A program made the position numbers and the translations under genes. Under the pieces are notes generated by a model. It ran no database searches and was not told where the DNA came from. It was given only the letters and a program-made list of their open reading frames with translations. Below, piece after piece: positions 1-8,495 of a stretch of 64,000 nt of DNA. The stretch covers positions 4,001 through 68,000 of the forward strand of contig DAOMQA010000013.1 in NCBI GenBank assembly GCA_035445085.1, in the 5' to 3' direction. Source of the stretch: JBDHXE01 sp035445085 (GTDB lineage Bacteria > Bacteroidota > Ignavibacteria > Kapaibacteriales > UBA2268). How positions within the stretch are numbered: position 1 is the stretch's first letter; each line of letters starts with the position of its first letter.

Positions 1-905
1 GGTATGCTATCTAAGGGTATAGCAAAAGCATCGTTTCCAGTAATGCCCCCACTCTGTATTTTATTATATTGCTCTGTTAATAAATCTACTTGTTCTTTAT
101 AAAATTTTAATCGAGGGGAATTATCACTAAACTCCATTTGCGCTAAACTATATTCTATCTCTGATTTTGATAATTGTGATCCAATTTCAATTGCTTGACT
201 TACAATAGCTTTTGATTGCTCATCAATTGAAATAACCTTATTCTTAATTTGAAAGTTCTCTAATTGTTTAGTTATTGAGTCTAATCTAACTCTATATTTT
301 TTTAATTGGCTATCAATATATTCCTTAGACTGCTTTGCAGAAGACATACTTCTATCTCTCATTACATTATCTAAGCCCATTATAGCATATTTCGCTATAT
401 TAGCCGCAAATTTCGCTGTCTCTCTCTGCTCAGCTTCCGTAGACAAGTAGCCAGTTTGGGTAGAAGCATTAATAAATATAGTACCTGACTTATCTGCTTC
501 AATATCAATTAATCCTAAAACACTTTTAGCTAACTTATCGTTCGACATGCCTTGAAATCTTGGGTTACTTTTTAACTTTAAGCTATCAATTATAAAATCT
601 GCCACAGTACGGCTTTTGAGAACTAATGTAAAAATCTTAGGTTGGTCATTTTGTCCCATCGTCCCAAGTCCAAGGTCGCCCGCCATACTCTGAATATATG
701 ATGAAAGCCCGCCGCCTCCATCTTTTTTAGGGGGGAGAATCGATGCACTTGCCGTATAAGTATTTGGCATTATTAAAGAATAAATTCCAACAAGCACACA
801 TAATATTACAACAAAGTATATATAGAATTTTAAATTCAGGCTGATTAGCTTGAAAATTGTAATTAATGAGAATTCTTCTGTTTTTATTTCTGTATTATTA
901 TTCAT
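1..905 (-). CDS. Wzz-like polysaccharide chain-length determinant (partial)
   Basis: The reading frame is open from an ATG at 905 to the left window edge, about 301 codons, so the C-terminus is missing. The N-terminus is a short cytoplasmic stretch followed by one membrane segment at about residues 25-48. Directly after it comes PNTYTASASILPP, the tyrosine/proline-containing entry of Wzz/GNVR-type proteins. From about residue 160 the sequence is charged and heptad-like, as expected for the long periplasmic coiled coil of chain-length regulators. It lies 16 bp downstream of the SLBB export gene on the same strand, the usual pairing in Wzx/Wzy-dependent or exopolysaccharide loci. The family assignment is good; whether a kinase domain follows cannot be seen. 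Confidence 0.85.
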   Translation of the reverse strand, partial: MNNNTEIKTEEFSLITIFKLISLNLKFYIYFVVILCVLVGIYSLIMPNTYTASASILPPKKDGGGGLSSYIQSMAGDLGLGTMGQNDQPKIFTLVLKSRTVADFIIDSLKLKSNPRFQGMSNDKLAKSVLGLIDIEADKSGTIFINASTQTGYLSTEAEQRETAKFAANIAKYAIMGLDNVMRDRSMSSAKQSKEYIDSQLKKYRVRLDSITKQLENFQIKNKVISIDEQSKAIVSQAIEIGSQLSKSEIEYSLAQMEFSDNSPRLKFYKEQVDLLTEQYNKIQSGGITGNDAFAIPLDSI

Positions 906-921
906 ATAATTTCATTTATAA

Positions 922-2580
922 TTATCTTGCAGCATTGGTTACCGCAAATACTACACCAGCAATTGTTACTAATTGTGATATTATCGTAAGGGCAGTAGTA
1001 AAAGTTTCCATAAATGTATATTCTGCCTCAGTAGGCACTAATATCACGTCGCCAGGTTCAATAGCATACTTTTCCATATCATCAGCTAAGAATTGCCCGC
1101 CTTGTGGCTTTGTAATAAAAGTTTCACCTTCGTCAGCTCTAAAAGCAAATCCTCCAGCTAACTGAATATAATCTAAGTAAGAAAGTCCCTTTCTATATTT
1201 AATATTACCAGGGTTATTTACTCGCCCTTGTACATTTACATAATCTTTCACCAATGGCACAATAATAGAATCTTGGTTTATAAGTGGGACATTATTTTCA
1301 GAATTAGGATTATTCATTACCTCCCTAAAATCAATAGACATAGCGCCTTTCTTTTCATTGACTTTAGCTCTATAATATCTTACTTCAGACTGCGACATAT
1401 CTGTAACTGCCATTCTACTAAGCCTTTCTATTTGAGGATCTTTTTCAAGTGCATCCTTTTGCCTAATGAACTCTATCCTATCTATAGAAGCCTTTTCAGT
1501 AAACCCACCAGCTTTTTCTAAAATATCCCTTAATTTAGTTTGATCCTCAATTATAGCATATTTACCCGGATATTTAACTTCACCTTCTATAACAACGTAA
1601 TCTGTATTTTGCCAGTTACTTGCTTTTCTTACATAAACTCTATCTCCCGGTCTTAACGGAAAATCACCTAATAATGGCTCGTTATTTAATAGTTTATTTT
1701 TCCAACTCTTGAGGTTAAGATTATCAACCACTAATTCATTCCCAGCTTCCGTAAAACGAGCAATTTTGACAGAATCAAGTAAGGCAGAGCCTAAAAAACC
1801 TTGACCAAATCTTATTAAAGTAGATAGAGAATCGCCTTCAGCAAATTCAAATTCACCCGGGGCGAATACTTCTCCTTGTATTTCTATACTTTCTTTAAAA
1901 GATGCAGGTAAGACTATAACTAAATCGCCCCCCATTACAAATGGGTTTGCTTCTTCATCACCAAGCATAAAGTATTTGAATAAATCAGCCTTTAATTTTT
2001 TTTCTACTCCTTTTCTCACAATTTGAATATTTCGTTCTGATGATTCAAATTGTAAACCTCCTGCCCTTTCTATCACTTCAGATACCCTGTCGGCAGATGT
2101 AGCACTTACAGTTAATGGCTTAGGTATAGCTCCGCTTATAGTTACTTTAAATTGTTTTAGCTTCTTTAAAGTAATCTCGGCATCAGCAACTTTCAAATTA
2201 TTATGAATCTTTGCTAATATCAATTTTTTAGCATCAGTCAAATTTTTATCTTTAAGGTTAATCACACCAATAGATTTTATTAATAAATTACCCTCAGGTG
2301 AGACTTCAGCATCAAATTGAAATACTTCTGACGAAATTATAGAAATACTAAACACATCGCCAGGACCTACTATATATTTCGTTGGTTCAATTTCTCTTTC
2401 TAAGAGACCGCTTGTTTCTTTAGTCCAAGTTTGGGCGTTCTGGACAGCTAATGTATCTACCCAATTTTTTGTAGCCCCAGAAATTCTTCCCTTTTCAACT
2501 TTTTTAGTTTGTTGTGAATATGCTAAGCTGCACATAAAAACAGCAAGAATAGCAATTATTAAAATTTTATTATTGGACAT
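922..2580 (-). CDS. Wza-like SLBB polysaccharide export outer-membrane protein
   Basis: A 552-residue exported protein. A signal peptide covers residues 1-22 (cleavage near AYS-QQ). A Poly_export domain starts at about residue 68 with VGPGD at 71-75. Four SLBB-type repeats follow, each with a G-x-V-x-x-P-G-x-(Y/F/I) core (near residues 150, 235, 332 and 450). A hydrophobic C-terminal segment at about 525-550 probably forms the outer-membrane anchor, as the C-terminal helix does in Wza. It should form the outer-membrane channel for a surface polysaccharide, working with the Wzz-like protein encoded next to it. It has more SLBB repeats than E. coli Wza, as many Bacteroidota homologues do. A TATATTTG element at 2611-2618 is a likely promoter. 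Confidence 0.93.
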   Translation of the reverse strand: MSNNKILIIAILAVFMCSLAYSQQTKKVEKGRISGATKNWVDTLAVQNAQTWTKETSGLLEREIEPTKYIVGPGDVFSISIISSEVFQFDAEVSPEGNLLIKSIGVINLKDKNLTDAKKLILAKIHNNLKVADAEITLKKLKQFKVTISGAIPKPLTVSATSADRVSEVIERAGGLQFESSERNIQIVRKGVEKKLKADLFKYFMLGDEEANPFVMGGDLVIVLPASFKESIEIQGEVFAPGEFEFAEGDSLSTLIRFGQGFLGSALLDSVKIARFTEAGNELVVDNLNLKSWKNKLLNNEPLLGDFPLRPGDRVYVRKASNWQNTDYVVIEGEVKYPGKYAIIEDQTKLRDILEKAGGFTEKASIDRIEFIRQKDALEKDPQIERLSRMAVTDMSQSEVRYYRAKVNEKKGAMSIDFREVMNNPNSENNVPLINQDSIIVPLVKDYVNVQGRVNNPGNIKYRKGLSYLDYIQLAGGFAFRADEGETFITKPQGGQFLADDMEKYAIEPGDVILVPTEAEYTFMETFTTALTIISQLVTIAGVVFAVTNAAR

Positions 2581-2610
2581 ATTTAACTAATTTAGCCTAT
2601 AAATAATAGG

Positions 2611-2618
2611 CAAATATA
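2611..2618 (-). promoter_or_regulatory. Bacteroidota-type -7 element (TATATTTG) for the polysaccharide export operon
   Basis: Minus-strand TATATTTG matches TAnnTTTG and ends 31 nt before the ATG at 2580. An inverted repeat GCCTAT-N5-ATAGGC (2595-2611) lies at the predicted transcript start and could fold at the 5' end of the message. No clear -33 TTG is visible. Confidence 0.5.
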
Positions 2619-2661
2619 TGTAAAAAATATATAATTATCAGAAATTTAATTCTAATCGTCA

Positions 2662-2669
2662 TACTTTTG
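2662..2669 (+). promoter_or_regulatory. Bacteroidota-type -7 element (TACTTTTG) for the suhB-dapF operon
   Basis: TACTTTTG matches TAnnTTTG and ends 11 nt before the ATG at 2681, so the leader would be very short. It is divergent from the promoter at 2611-2618. Confidence 0.5.
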
Positions 2670-2680
2670 CAATTAGATAT

Positions 2681-3478
2681 ATGGAGTATTTAAAATTGAT
2701 TTTAGGCTTATTAGAAAGTGCCAAAAGTGCTGCTTTAATTGCAGGCGATATTTTATTAGAAGGCTTTGGTACAAATTTTAAAATTAGTAATAAAGAAGGA
2801 AGAAATAATTTAGTAACAGAATATGACTTAAAGTCAGAACGTGCTATTATAGAGTTTTTATTGCATAAATACCCTACCCATTCCTTTTTAGCAGAAGAAA
2901 GTGGCAACACCCAAAACGATGAAATTGTAAAATGGATAATAGACCCTTTAGACGGAACTACAAATTTTGCAAATAATTTACCAATATTCTCTGTTAGTAT
3001 TGCTGCCGAATATAAAGGAGAAATAGTTGCTGGAGTAGTATATAATCCAGTTCTTAAAGAGTTATTTTATGCATCGAAAGGAGGAGGAGCATTTTTGAAT
3101 GATAATAGAATTTATTGTTCGAACAGTAACGATTTGAATACATCATTCTTAGTTACAGGTTTCCCTTATAATGTTGAGAAAAATCCCTATAGCTGTGTAG
3201 ATACCTTTGTTAAAGTAGTTTTGCAAGGGATACCAGTAAGAAGATTAGGTTCAGCTGCCATAGATTTAGCTTATGTAGCTTGTGGTAGATTTGATGGTTT
3301 TTGGGAATTAAACTTAAATGCTTGGGATACAGCAGCGGGATACTTATTAGTAGAAGAAAGCGGTGGAATAGTTACACAATACAATAATGATAAATTTTCT
3401 ATATATAATAATACAATAATTGCAACAAACGGTAAAATTCATAGTCAAGTTGTAGAATTAATAAATTCTTTTAGTTAA
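2681..3478 (+). CDS. suhB: Inositol monophosphatase family protein
   Basis: 265 residues, the usual length of the family. The metal-binding motifs are complete: EE at 72-73, DPLDGTTNF at 88-96, and NAWDTAAG at 213-220 with the metal-ligand Asp at 216. It should hydrolyse inositol-1-phosphate or a related sugar phosphate (possibly 3'-phosphoadenosine 5'-phosphate) in a Mg2+-dependent reaction in the cytoplasm. It opens a long plus-strand operon; its TAA overlaps the ATG of dapF by one base. Substrate specificity within the superfamily cannot be read from sequence, so the symbol is a best guess. Confidence 0.9.
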   Translation: MEYLKLILGLLESAKSAALIAGDILLEGFGTNFKISNKEGRNNLVTEYDLKSERAIIEFLLHKYPTHSFLAEESGNTQNDEIVKWIIDPLDGTTNFANNLPIFSVSIAAEYKGEIVAGVVYNPVLKELFYASKGGGAFLNDNRIYCSNSNDLNTSFLVTGFPYNVEKNPYSCVDTFVKVVLQGIPVRRLGSAAIDLAYVACGRFDGFWELNLNAWDTAAGYLLVEESGGIVTQYNNDKFSIYNNTIIATNGKIHSQVVELINSFS

Positions 3479-4302
3479 TGGAAATTGAAATAATGAGCGG
3501 TACAGGGAATATATTCTCTGTGATTGATAATCGGCAATATCAATATTCAAAAGAATGGTATGATAAGAATATTCAATTATTTGTTAATATTCAAGGCTAT
3601 TCAATTGAAGGAATAATGGTTATAAATGAATCCCTAAAATATGAATTTGAAGTTTGGTTCTTTAATCCGGACGGAAGTTCTGGCATGATGTGTGGTAATG
3701 GAGGACGATGCGCTGTGGAATTTGCTCAAAGGCATAATTTTACAAATAACTCTAATTTCTTTAGCTTCAAAATGGCTAATCAAATATATAATGCAACGTT
3801 TGAAGGTGCTTTAATAAGTTTATACTTACCCGCTCCGCAAAGTATAGAGTATAATAAAAAAATTATAAATAACTCCATCTGGTATAATGGTGATTATATC
3901 AATGTAGGTTCTGATCATTTTGTTATTAATTATTTTGATTCATATTTTAATAATTTTGACTTTTATTCTGACAACATTATAAAAATAGCAAGTGAATTAC
4001 GATATAATGAAAAATTTGAACGTGGCGCTAATATAAATTATTATAAAAAAAATAATAATTACTACGATATAAGAACATTTGAACGCGGAGTAGAGAAGAT
4101 TACAGGAGCCTGCGGTACGGGTGCTTGCTCTACAGCATTATCTATATTCAATAGGAATCCTATGAGTAATCCAATGAAGTTATTAGCTCCAAGCGGTGAA
4201 TTTTTGGAAGTTGAAATTATCTTAGATAATAAACACAACATAGTAAACTTTAAATTAACAGGTTCGGCAAAAAAAATCGACACACTTTTAATCAATATAT
4301 AA
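3478..4302 (+). CDS. dapF: Diaminopimelate epimerase
   Basis: 274 residues. Both catalytic cysteines of the cofactor-independent racemase are present: Cys72 in MCGNGGRC and Cys212 in GACGTGAC. The enzyme converts LL- to meso-diaminopimelate, the last step before lysine and the cross-linking residue of the cell wall. It starts on the stop codon of the upstream phosphatase gene (TAATG). Six bases separate it from a gene for an M20 amidohydrolase, followed by an aminotransferase. That order recalls the acetylase branch of lysine synthesis, but neither neighbour can be assigned to that branch from sequence alone. Confidence 0.96.
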   Translation: MEIEIMSGTGNIFSVIDNRQYQYSKEWYDKNIQLFVNIQGYSIEGIMVINESLKYEFEVWFFNPDGSSGMMCGNGGRCAVEFAQRHNFTNNSNFFSFKMANQIYNATFEGALISLYLPAPQSIEYNKKIINNSIWYNGDYINVGSDHFVINYFDSYFNNFDFYSDNIIKIASELRYNEKFERGANINYYKKNNNYYDIRTFERGVEKITGACGTGACSTALSIFNRNPMSNPMKLLAPSGEFLEVEIILDNKHNIVNFKLTGSAKKIDTLLINI

Positions 4303-4307
4303 ATATA

Positions 4308-5498
4308 ATGAAAGATTTAATCAACAGCAAAGTAGACGAGATATATACTAAAGTCCTTGAATACCGGAGACATATTCATTCAAACCCAGAGTTATCTTTT
4401 AAAGAATATAACACAAGTAAGTATATTATTCAACAATTGAATACACTTGATATTTATAACACACAAATTACTGAAACTGGGGTTATTGCTTTAATTGGTG
4501 AAGGTGATAATTGTGTAGCCTTGAGAGCAGATATTGACGCCCTACCTATTTTTGAAGAAACCAATTTAGAATTTTCCTCAAAGAATAATGGGATTATGCA
4601 TGCTTGCGGTCATGATATGCACACTTCTATGCTTTTAGGGGTGGCGGAAGTACTCAAATCAATAGAAAGCAAGTTAAATGGCGTTGTCAAACTAATATTC
4701 CAACCCGGTGAAGAAAAAGTCCCTGGCGGTGCTTCTATTATGATAGAGGCAGGTGTATTAGAAAATCCAAAGCCAAAAGCAATTTTTGGGCAGCATATTT
4801 TCCCAGCTACTAAAACTGGAACAATTTCTATTAATTCGGGCCCATTTTTTGCTTCCGCTGATGAGTTATATTGGACAATTACAGGTAAGGGGGGGCATGC
4901 CGCTCAACCACATCTTAGTAACGACTCTATATTAGCGGCTGCTAATTTAATTACCTTTTATCAATCAATGATAACTAAATTCCGTAACCCGCTTAATCCT
5001 GGTGTCTTATCTATTACAGCAATAAACGGTGGTAGTGCCACTAATATCATCCCCGATGAAGTTACGATGATGGGTACATTGAGATCTTTCGATGAGAAAT
5101 GGAGGTTCGAGATGCATGAATTATTAGTAAGTAAATCTCAAGAATTAGCAAAGTTATATAATTGCCATTGTGAACTGAGAATAGAAAAGGGATATCCTGC
5201 ATTAGTTAATAATAGTGAATGTAGCCAATTTGTATTAGATACTGCCTCGCAAACATTAGGTTATGAAAACTCTAATATAATTGAACCAGTAATGTTTGGC
5301 GAAGACTTTGCTTTTTATGCACAAAAGATACCCGCTGCTTTCTGGTTTTTAGGTGTAAATCCAGATTTAAATAATATTATGCCTCCATTGCATAATTCTA
5401 AATTAAGCCCCGATGAGTTTGCTATGAAAAATGGCATGAAAGTAATGTGTAATATAGCGTATAACTTTTTAAAAAATAATGGTAAGATAGCACAATGA
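4308..5498 (+). CDS. M20-family metal-dependent amidohydrolase
   Basis: 396 residues, typical of the M20D group (IAA-amino acid, hippurate and N-acyl-amino acid hydrolases). Residues 98-104 read HACGHDM, containing the metal ligands Cys100 and His102. QPGEE at 132-136 carries the catalytic and metal-binding acids. FGEDFAFY near residue 330 and LHN near 365 are the C-terminal conserved blocks. There is no signal peptide, so it acts in the cytoplasm on an N-acylated amino acid. Lying directly after dapF it could be an N-acetyl-diaminopimelate deacetylase, but that is inference. Its last four bases overlap the next start (ATGA). Confidence 0.9.
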   Translation: MKDLINSKVDEIYTKVLEYRRHIHSNPELSFKEYNTSKYIIQQLNTLDIYNTQITETGVIALIGEGDNCVALRADIDALPIFEETNLEFSSKNNGIMHACGHDMHTSMLLGVAEVLKSIESKLNGVVKLIFQPGEEKVPGGASIMIEAGVLENPKPKAIFGQHIFPATKTGTISINSGPFFASADELYWTITGKGGHAAQPHLSNDSILAAANLITFYQSMITKFRNPLNPGVLSITAINGGSATNIIPDEVTMMGTLRSFDEKWRFEMHELLVSKSQELAKLYNCHCELRIEKGYPALVNNSECSQFVLDTASQTLGYENSNIIEPVMFGEDFAFYAQKIPAAFWFLGVNPDLNNIMPPLHNSKLSPDEFAMKNGMKVMCNIAYNFLKNNGKIAQ

Positions 5499-6649
5499 GT
5501 TTGAATATTGCTAATAGAATATCGAATATGCCTACATCTATCTTTTCTACAATAAGTAAGATGGCAATTGAATATAATGCGACAAATTTAGGGCAAGGTT
5601 TTCCTGATTTTGACGGACCCCAATGGATAGCAGAAGCATTATGTCAAGCAGCTAAAGAAGGAAAAAATCAATATGCACCGTCAATAGGGATACAAAAGTT
5701 ACGAGAAAGCATTGCTAATTATCATCAGTCATATTATAATCTCAATTGGGATATAGATAAAGAGATTACTATCACCTCAGGCGCTACGGAAGCTTTTTAT
5801 TGTACAATTAATGCTTTTATCAATCCCAACGATGAAGTAATAATTTTTGAGCCATTTTACGATGCTTACCAGACGGTAGTTAGTATGGCAGGTGGAATTT
5901 GTAGGTATATTAGCTTAAATAAGCCAAGTTTTACTTTTGATTTTGATGAGTTATCATTATTAATTAATAGTAAAACTAAGATGATTATTTTGAATAATCC
6001 TCACAATCCAAGTGGAAAAGTATTTACTTTAGAAGAGCTAAACTTTATTGCCAAATTAGCAATAGAGCATAATTTATTAGTGGTTAGCGATGAAGTATAT
6101 GAATTTTTAACTTTTGATAAGATTAAACATATACCTATCAGTTCAATTAACGGAATGAAAAAAAGAACTATCACTTTATCTTCAACAGGCAAAACGTTTT
6201 CAATGACTGGTTGGAAAGTCGGTTTTGCTATAGCAGAACAGAAATTAAGTGAAGCAATAAGAAAAGTACACCAATGGGTTACTTTCTCGGTTAATACCCC
6301 TGCACAACATAGTATGGCTTATGCTTTTAGTCAATTAGATAAATATTTACCAGAATTTAAGTTAATGTACCAAAATAAGAGAGACTTAGTATTAAATAGT
6401 TTAAAAGATAGTAGTTTTAAATTATGTAAACCAAATGGTGCATATTTTATTATAGCAGAACTACCATATGGTCGCTTTATCAACGATATTGATGCAGCTA
6501 CACAGTTAGCCAAAAACTATGGTGTAGCAATTATACCTACATCGGTATTTTATGCTAAATCGAACGAAGGAGAGCAATTAATTAGGATTTGCTTTGCTAA
6601 AACAGACGAAATATTGTTGGAAGGAATTAATAAGCTATTAAGTATTTAA
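5495..6649 (+). CDS. PLP-dependent class I/II aminotransferase (methionine/kynurenine aminotransferase type)
   Basis: 384 residues. The fold-type I landmarks are NLGQGFPDFDGP at 31-42, NNPHNPSG at 167-174, SDE at 198-200, and SSTGKTFSMTGWK at 229-241 with Lys233 as the PLP Schiff-base residue. The N-terminal GQGFPDFDGP and NQYAP motifs are those of the YbdL/KAT group, which transaminates methionine, glutamine, kynurenine and other hydrophobic amino acids. Translation is coupled to the amidohydrolase by an ATGA overlap. A role in methionine salvage or in an acetylated lysine pathway are both possible. Confidence 0.9.
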   Translation: MSLNIANRISNMPTSIFSTISKMAIEYNATNLGQGFPDFDGPQWIAEALCQAAKEGKNQYAPSIGIQKLRESIANYHQSYYNLNWDIDKEITITSGATEAFYCTINAFINPNDEVIIFEPFYDAYQTVVSMAGGICRYISLNKPSFTFDFDELSLLINSKTKMIILNNPHNPSGKVFTLEELNFIAKLAIEHNLLVVSDEVYEFLTFDKIKHIPISSINGMKKRTITLSSTGKTFSMTGWKVGFAIAEQKLSEAIRKVHQWVTFSVNTPAQHSMAYAFSQLDKYLPEFKLMYQNKRDLVLNSLKDSSFKLCKPNGAYFIIAELPYGRFINDIDAATQLAKNYGVAIIPTSVFYAKSNEGEQLIRICFAKTDEILLEGINKLLSI

Positions 6650-6650
6650 C

Positions 6651-7133
6651 TTGGAGTTTAGCATTAAAAGTCCCTTATCTTTTATGGAAATAGCTTTGAA
6701 AGAAGCTGAAAAGTCTTTAGCTTATGGCGATGTTCCTATTGGTGCAATTATTACAAATAATGGGCGAGTTATAGGGCGTGGCCATAATAAGGTTGAGAAA
6801 AAAAATAATTCCATACTGCATGCCGAGCTTATTGCCATTAATTCTGCAATAAAAAAAATTGGCTATAAGCATTTGCTAAATTGTGAAATGTATATTACTT
6901 TAGAGCCTTGTAGTATGTGTGCAGGGGCAATAATTCTATCAAGAATAAAAAAAATTTACATCGCCAGCAAAGATGCAAAATCTGGTGCAGGTGGTTCTAT
7001 ATTGAATATCTTGCAAAATAAACAACTGAATCATCGTTGCGACGTCGAATATGGGTTATTAGAAAATGATAGTTCTGAAAAAATTAAAAATTTCTTTAAA
7101 GAATTAAGAACAAGAAAAACTATTGGAAATTGA
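6651..7133 (+). CDS. tadA: tRNA-specific adenosine deaminase
   Basis: 160 residues from a TTG at 6651. An ATG at 6684 is the alternative, but the longer form keeps FMEIALKEA, which resembles the conserved N-terminal helix of TadA. The zinc and catalytic residues are His57 and Glu59 (HAE) and Cys87/Cys90 (PCSMC). The enzyme deaminates the wobble adenosine of tRNA-Arg(ACG) to inosine. The gene starts one base after the aminotransferase stop and overlaps rsmI by 11 bases. Confidence 0.93.
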   Translation: MEFSIKSPLSFMEIALKEAEKSLAYGDVPIGAIITNNGRVIGRGHNKVEKKNNSILHAELIAINSAIKKIGYKHLLNCEMYITLEPCSMCAGAIILSRIKKIYIASKDAKSGAGGSILNILQNKQLNHRCDVEYGLLENDSSEKIKNFFKELRTRKTIGN

Positions 7134-7827
7134 GAAAAATAAAATAGAGAATTGTTTATATATAGTACCTACTCCTATTGGTAATTTAGAGGATATTACT
7201 TTACGGGCTATAAAAATATTAAGCCAAGTGGATATAATAGCTGCCGAAGATACAAGAAATGCTGCCCAATTACTTAAAAGTTTAGATATACCATATAAAA
7301 AGTTAATAAGCTATTACGACCAAATTGAGGCACAACGTAGTGTACAAATAATATCCTATTTGCAAGAAGGGAAATCTGTTGCTTTGATAAGTGATGCGGG
7401 AATGCCCTTGATATCTGATCCTGGGTTTAAATTAGTTAAGTTAGCACATGAAAAGGATATAAAAGTAGTTGTACTTCCGGGTGCTATTGCTTTTACTTTA
7501 GCCTTAGTAGGTAGCGCATTTCCTGTGCATAGAATAAGCTTTGTTGGCTTTCCACCTCACAAAAAAGGTAGAGAAACTTTCATCAAAGAACTAAAAGAGC
7601 TAAAACACACTATCATACTATATGAATCTTCCCATAGGCTACTAAAGTTATTAAAAGAAATTTGCGATCATTTTGGCGAAGGTATTGAAGTATGCGTTGC
7701 CAGAGAACTTACAAAGTTATATGAAGAGTATACAATTGATAGCGTTGATAATGTTTATAGGAAATTTATTGCTCTCCAAGCTATAAAAGGTGAATTTGTG
7801 GTATTGATAAATAACAATGGGGCGTAA
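7123..7827 (+). CDS. rsmI: 16S rRNA (cytidine-1402-2'-O)-methyltransferase
   Basis: 234 residues from TTG 7123. No later start leaves the conserved N-terminus VPTPIGNLEDIT (15-26) intact. AEDTR at 41-45 and SDAGMPLISDPG at 90-101 are the tetrapyrrole-methylase-fold SAM site. RsmI methylates the ribose of C1402 in the ribosomal P site. The protein is shorter than E. coli RsmI (about 286), lacking the C-terminal helical domain, as is usual in this group. It overlaps tadA at its 5' end and the longer form of tmk at its 3' end. Confidence 0.94.
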   Translation: MEIEKNKIENCLYIVPTPIGNLEDITLRAIKILSQVDIIAAEDTRNAAQLLKSLDIPYKKLISYYDQIEAQRSVQIISYLQEGKSVALISDAGMPLISDPGFKLVKLAHEKDIKVVVLPGAIAFTLALVGSAFPVHRISFVGFPPHKKGRETFIKELKELKHTIILYESSHRLLKLLKEICDHFGEGIEVCVARELTKLYEEYTIDSVDNVYRKFIALQAIKGEFVVLINNNGA

Positions 7828-8446
7828 AATGTTTATTACGTTTGAAGGTATTGATGGGTGTGGCAAATCTACGCAATTAAAATTAGTGAATGAATATTTC
7901 ATAAGTAAAGGAATTAAAACATTATTAATTAGAGAGCCGGGTGGCACTAATTTCTCTGAAAAAATTAGGGAAATCCTACTTTCTCATTCATCAGATATGA
8001 CTAATATTAGCGAGTTGCTACTTTTTGCATCTGCTCGCAATAGCCTTGTTTCCAATGTTATAGAGCCTGCAATTAGCAATAATATTGTTGTGATTAGTGA
8101 TAGATTTTATGATTCTACTACCGCTTATCAAGGTTTTGGTAGAGGTTTAGATTTAAAACAAGTAGAAGCAATCAACCAAATAGCTACTAATGGTTTGAAG
8201 CCGGATTTAACTTTTTATCTTAAATTAACAGTAGAAGAAGCAAATCAAAGGTCAAAATATAGGCAAAAAGATAGAATAGAAGATGCTGGTAATCACTTTT
8301 TTGAAAATGTGATTATTGGCTATGACACAATTGCCGATACTGAGCCAGAACGTGTAAAAGTAATCCCAGCTAAGAACTCGATAAGTCATACTAATAAATT
8401 AATACTAGAAATTATCAAAAACTTTGAAAATAATGAAATACATTGA
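7817..8446 (+). CDS. tmk: Thymidylate kinase
   Basis: 209 residues. The P-loop FEGIDGCGKSTQ is at 9-20, REPGGT at 39-44, and the dTMP-binding DR(F/Y) motif at 95-97 (SDRFYDSTTAYQG). It phosphorylates dTMP to dTDP for DNA synthesis. An in-frame ATG at 7829 gives the more usual N-terminus MFITFEG. It would start just after the rsmI stop with a GGGG purine run about 8 nt upstream, so 7829 is an equally good start. A Bacteroidota-type promoter for the next gene begins two bases after its stop. Confidence 0.95.
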   Translation: MGRKMFITFEGIDGCGKSTQLKLVNEYFISKGIKTLLIREPGGTNFSEKIREILLSHSSDMTNISELLLFASARNSLVSNVIEPAISNNIVVISDRFYDSTTAYQGFGRGLDLKQVEAINQIATNGLKPDLTFYLKLTVEEANQRSKYRQKDRIEDAGNHFFENVIIGYDTIADTEPERVKVIPAKNSISHTNKLILEIIKNFENNEIH

Positions 8447-8447
8447 T

Positions 8448-8455
8448 TAATTTTG
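8448..8455 (+). promoter_or_regulatory. Bacteroidota-type -7 element (TAATTTTG) before the proline dehydrogenase gene
   Basis: TAATTTTG matches TAnnTTTG directly after the tmk stop. Transcription would start near 8462, which favours the ATG at 8496 over the TTG at 8466 as the proline dehydrogenase start. Confidence 0.4.
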
Positions 8456-8495
8456 TAATTAATATTTGAATAATAAAAGAATACTGGAATATTTT

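Noticed and set aside
866..1165. Plus-strand ORF of 99 codons
   Set aside because: Antisense to the well-supported Wza-like gene; rich in low-complexity sequence and no ribosome site or family pattern.
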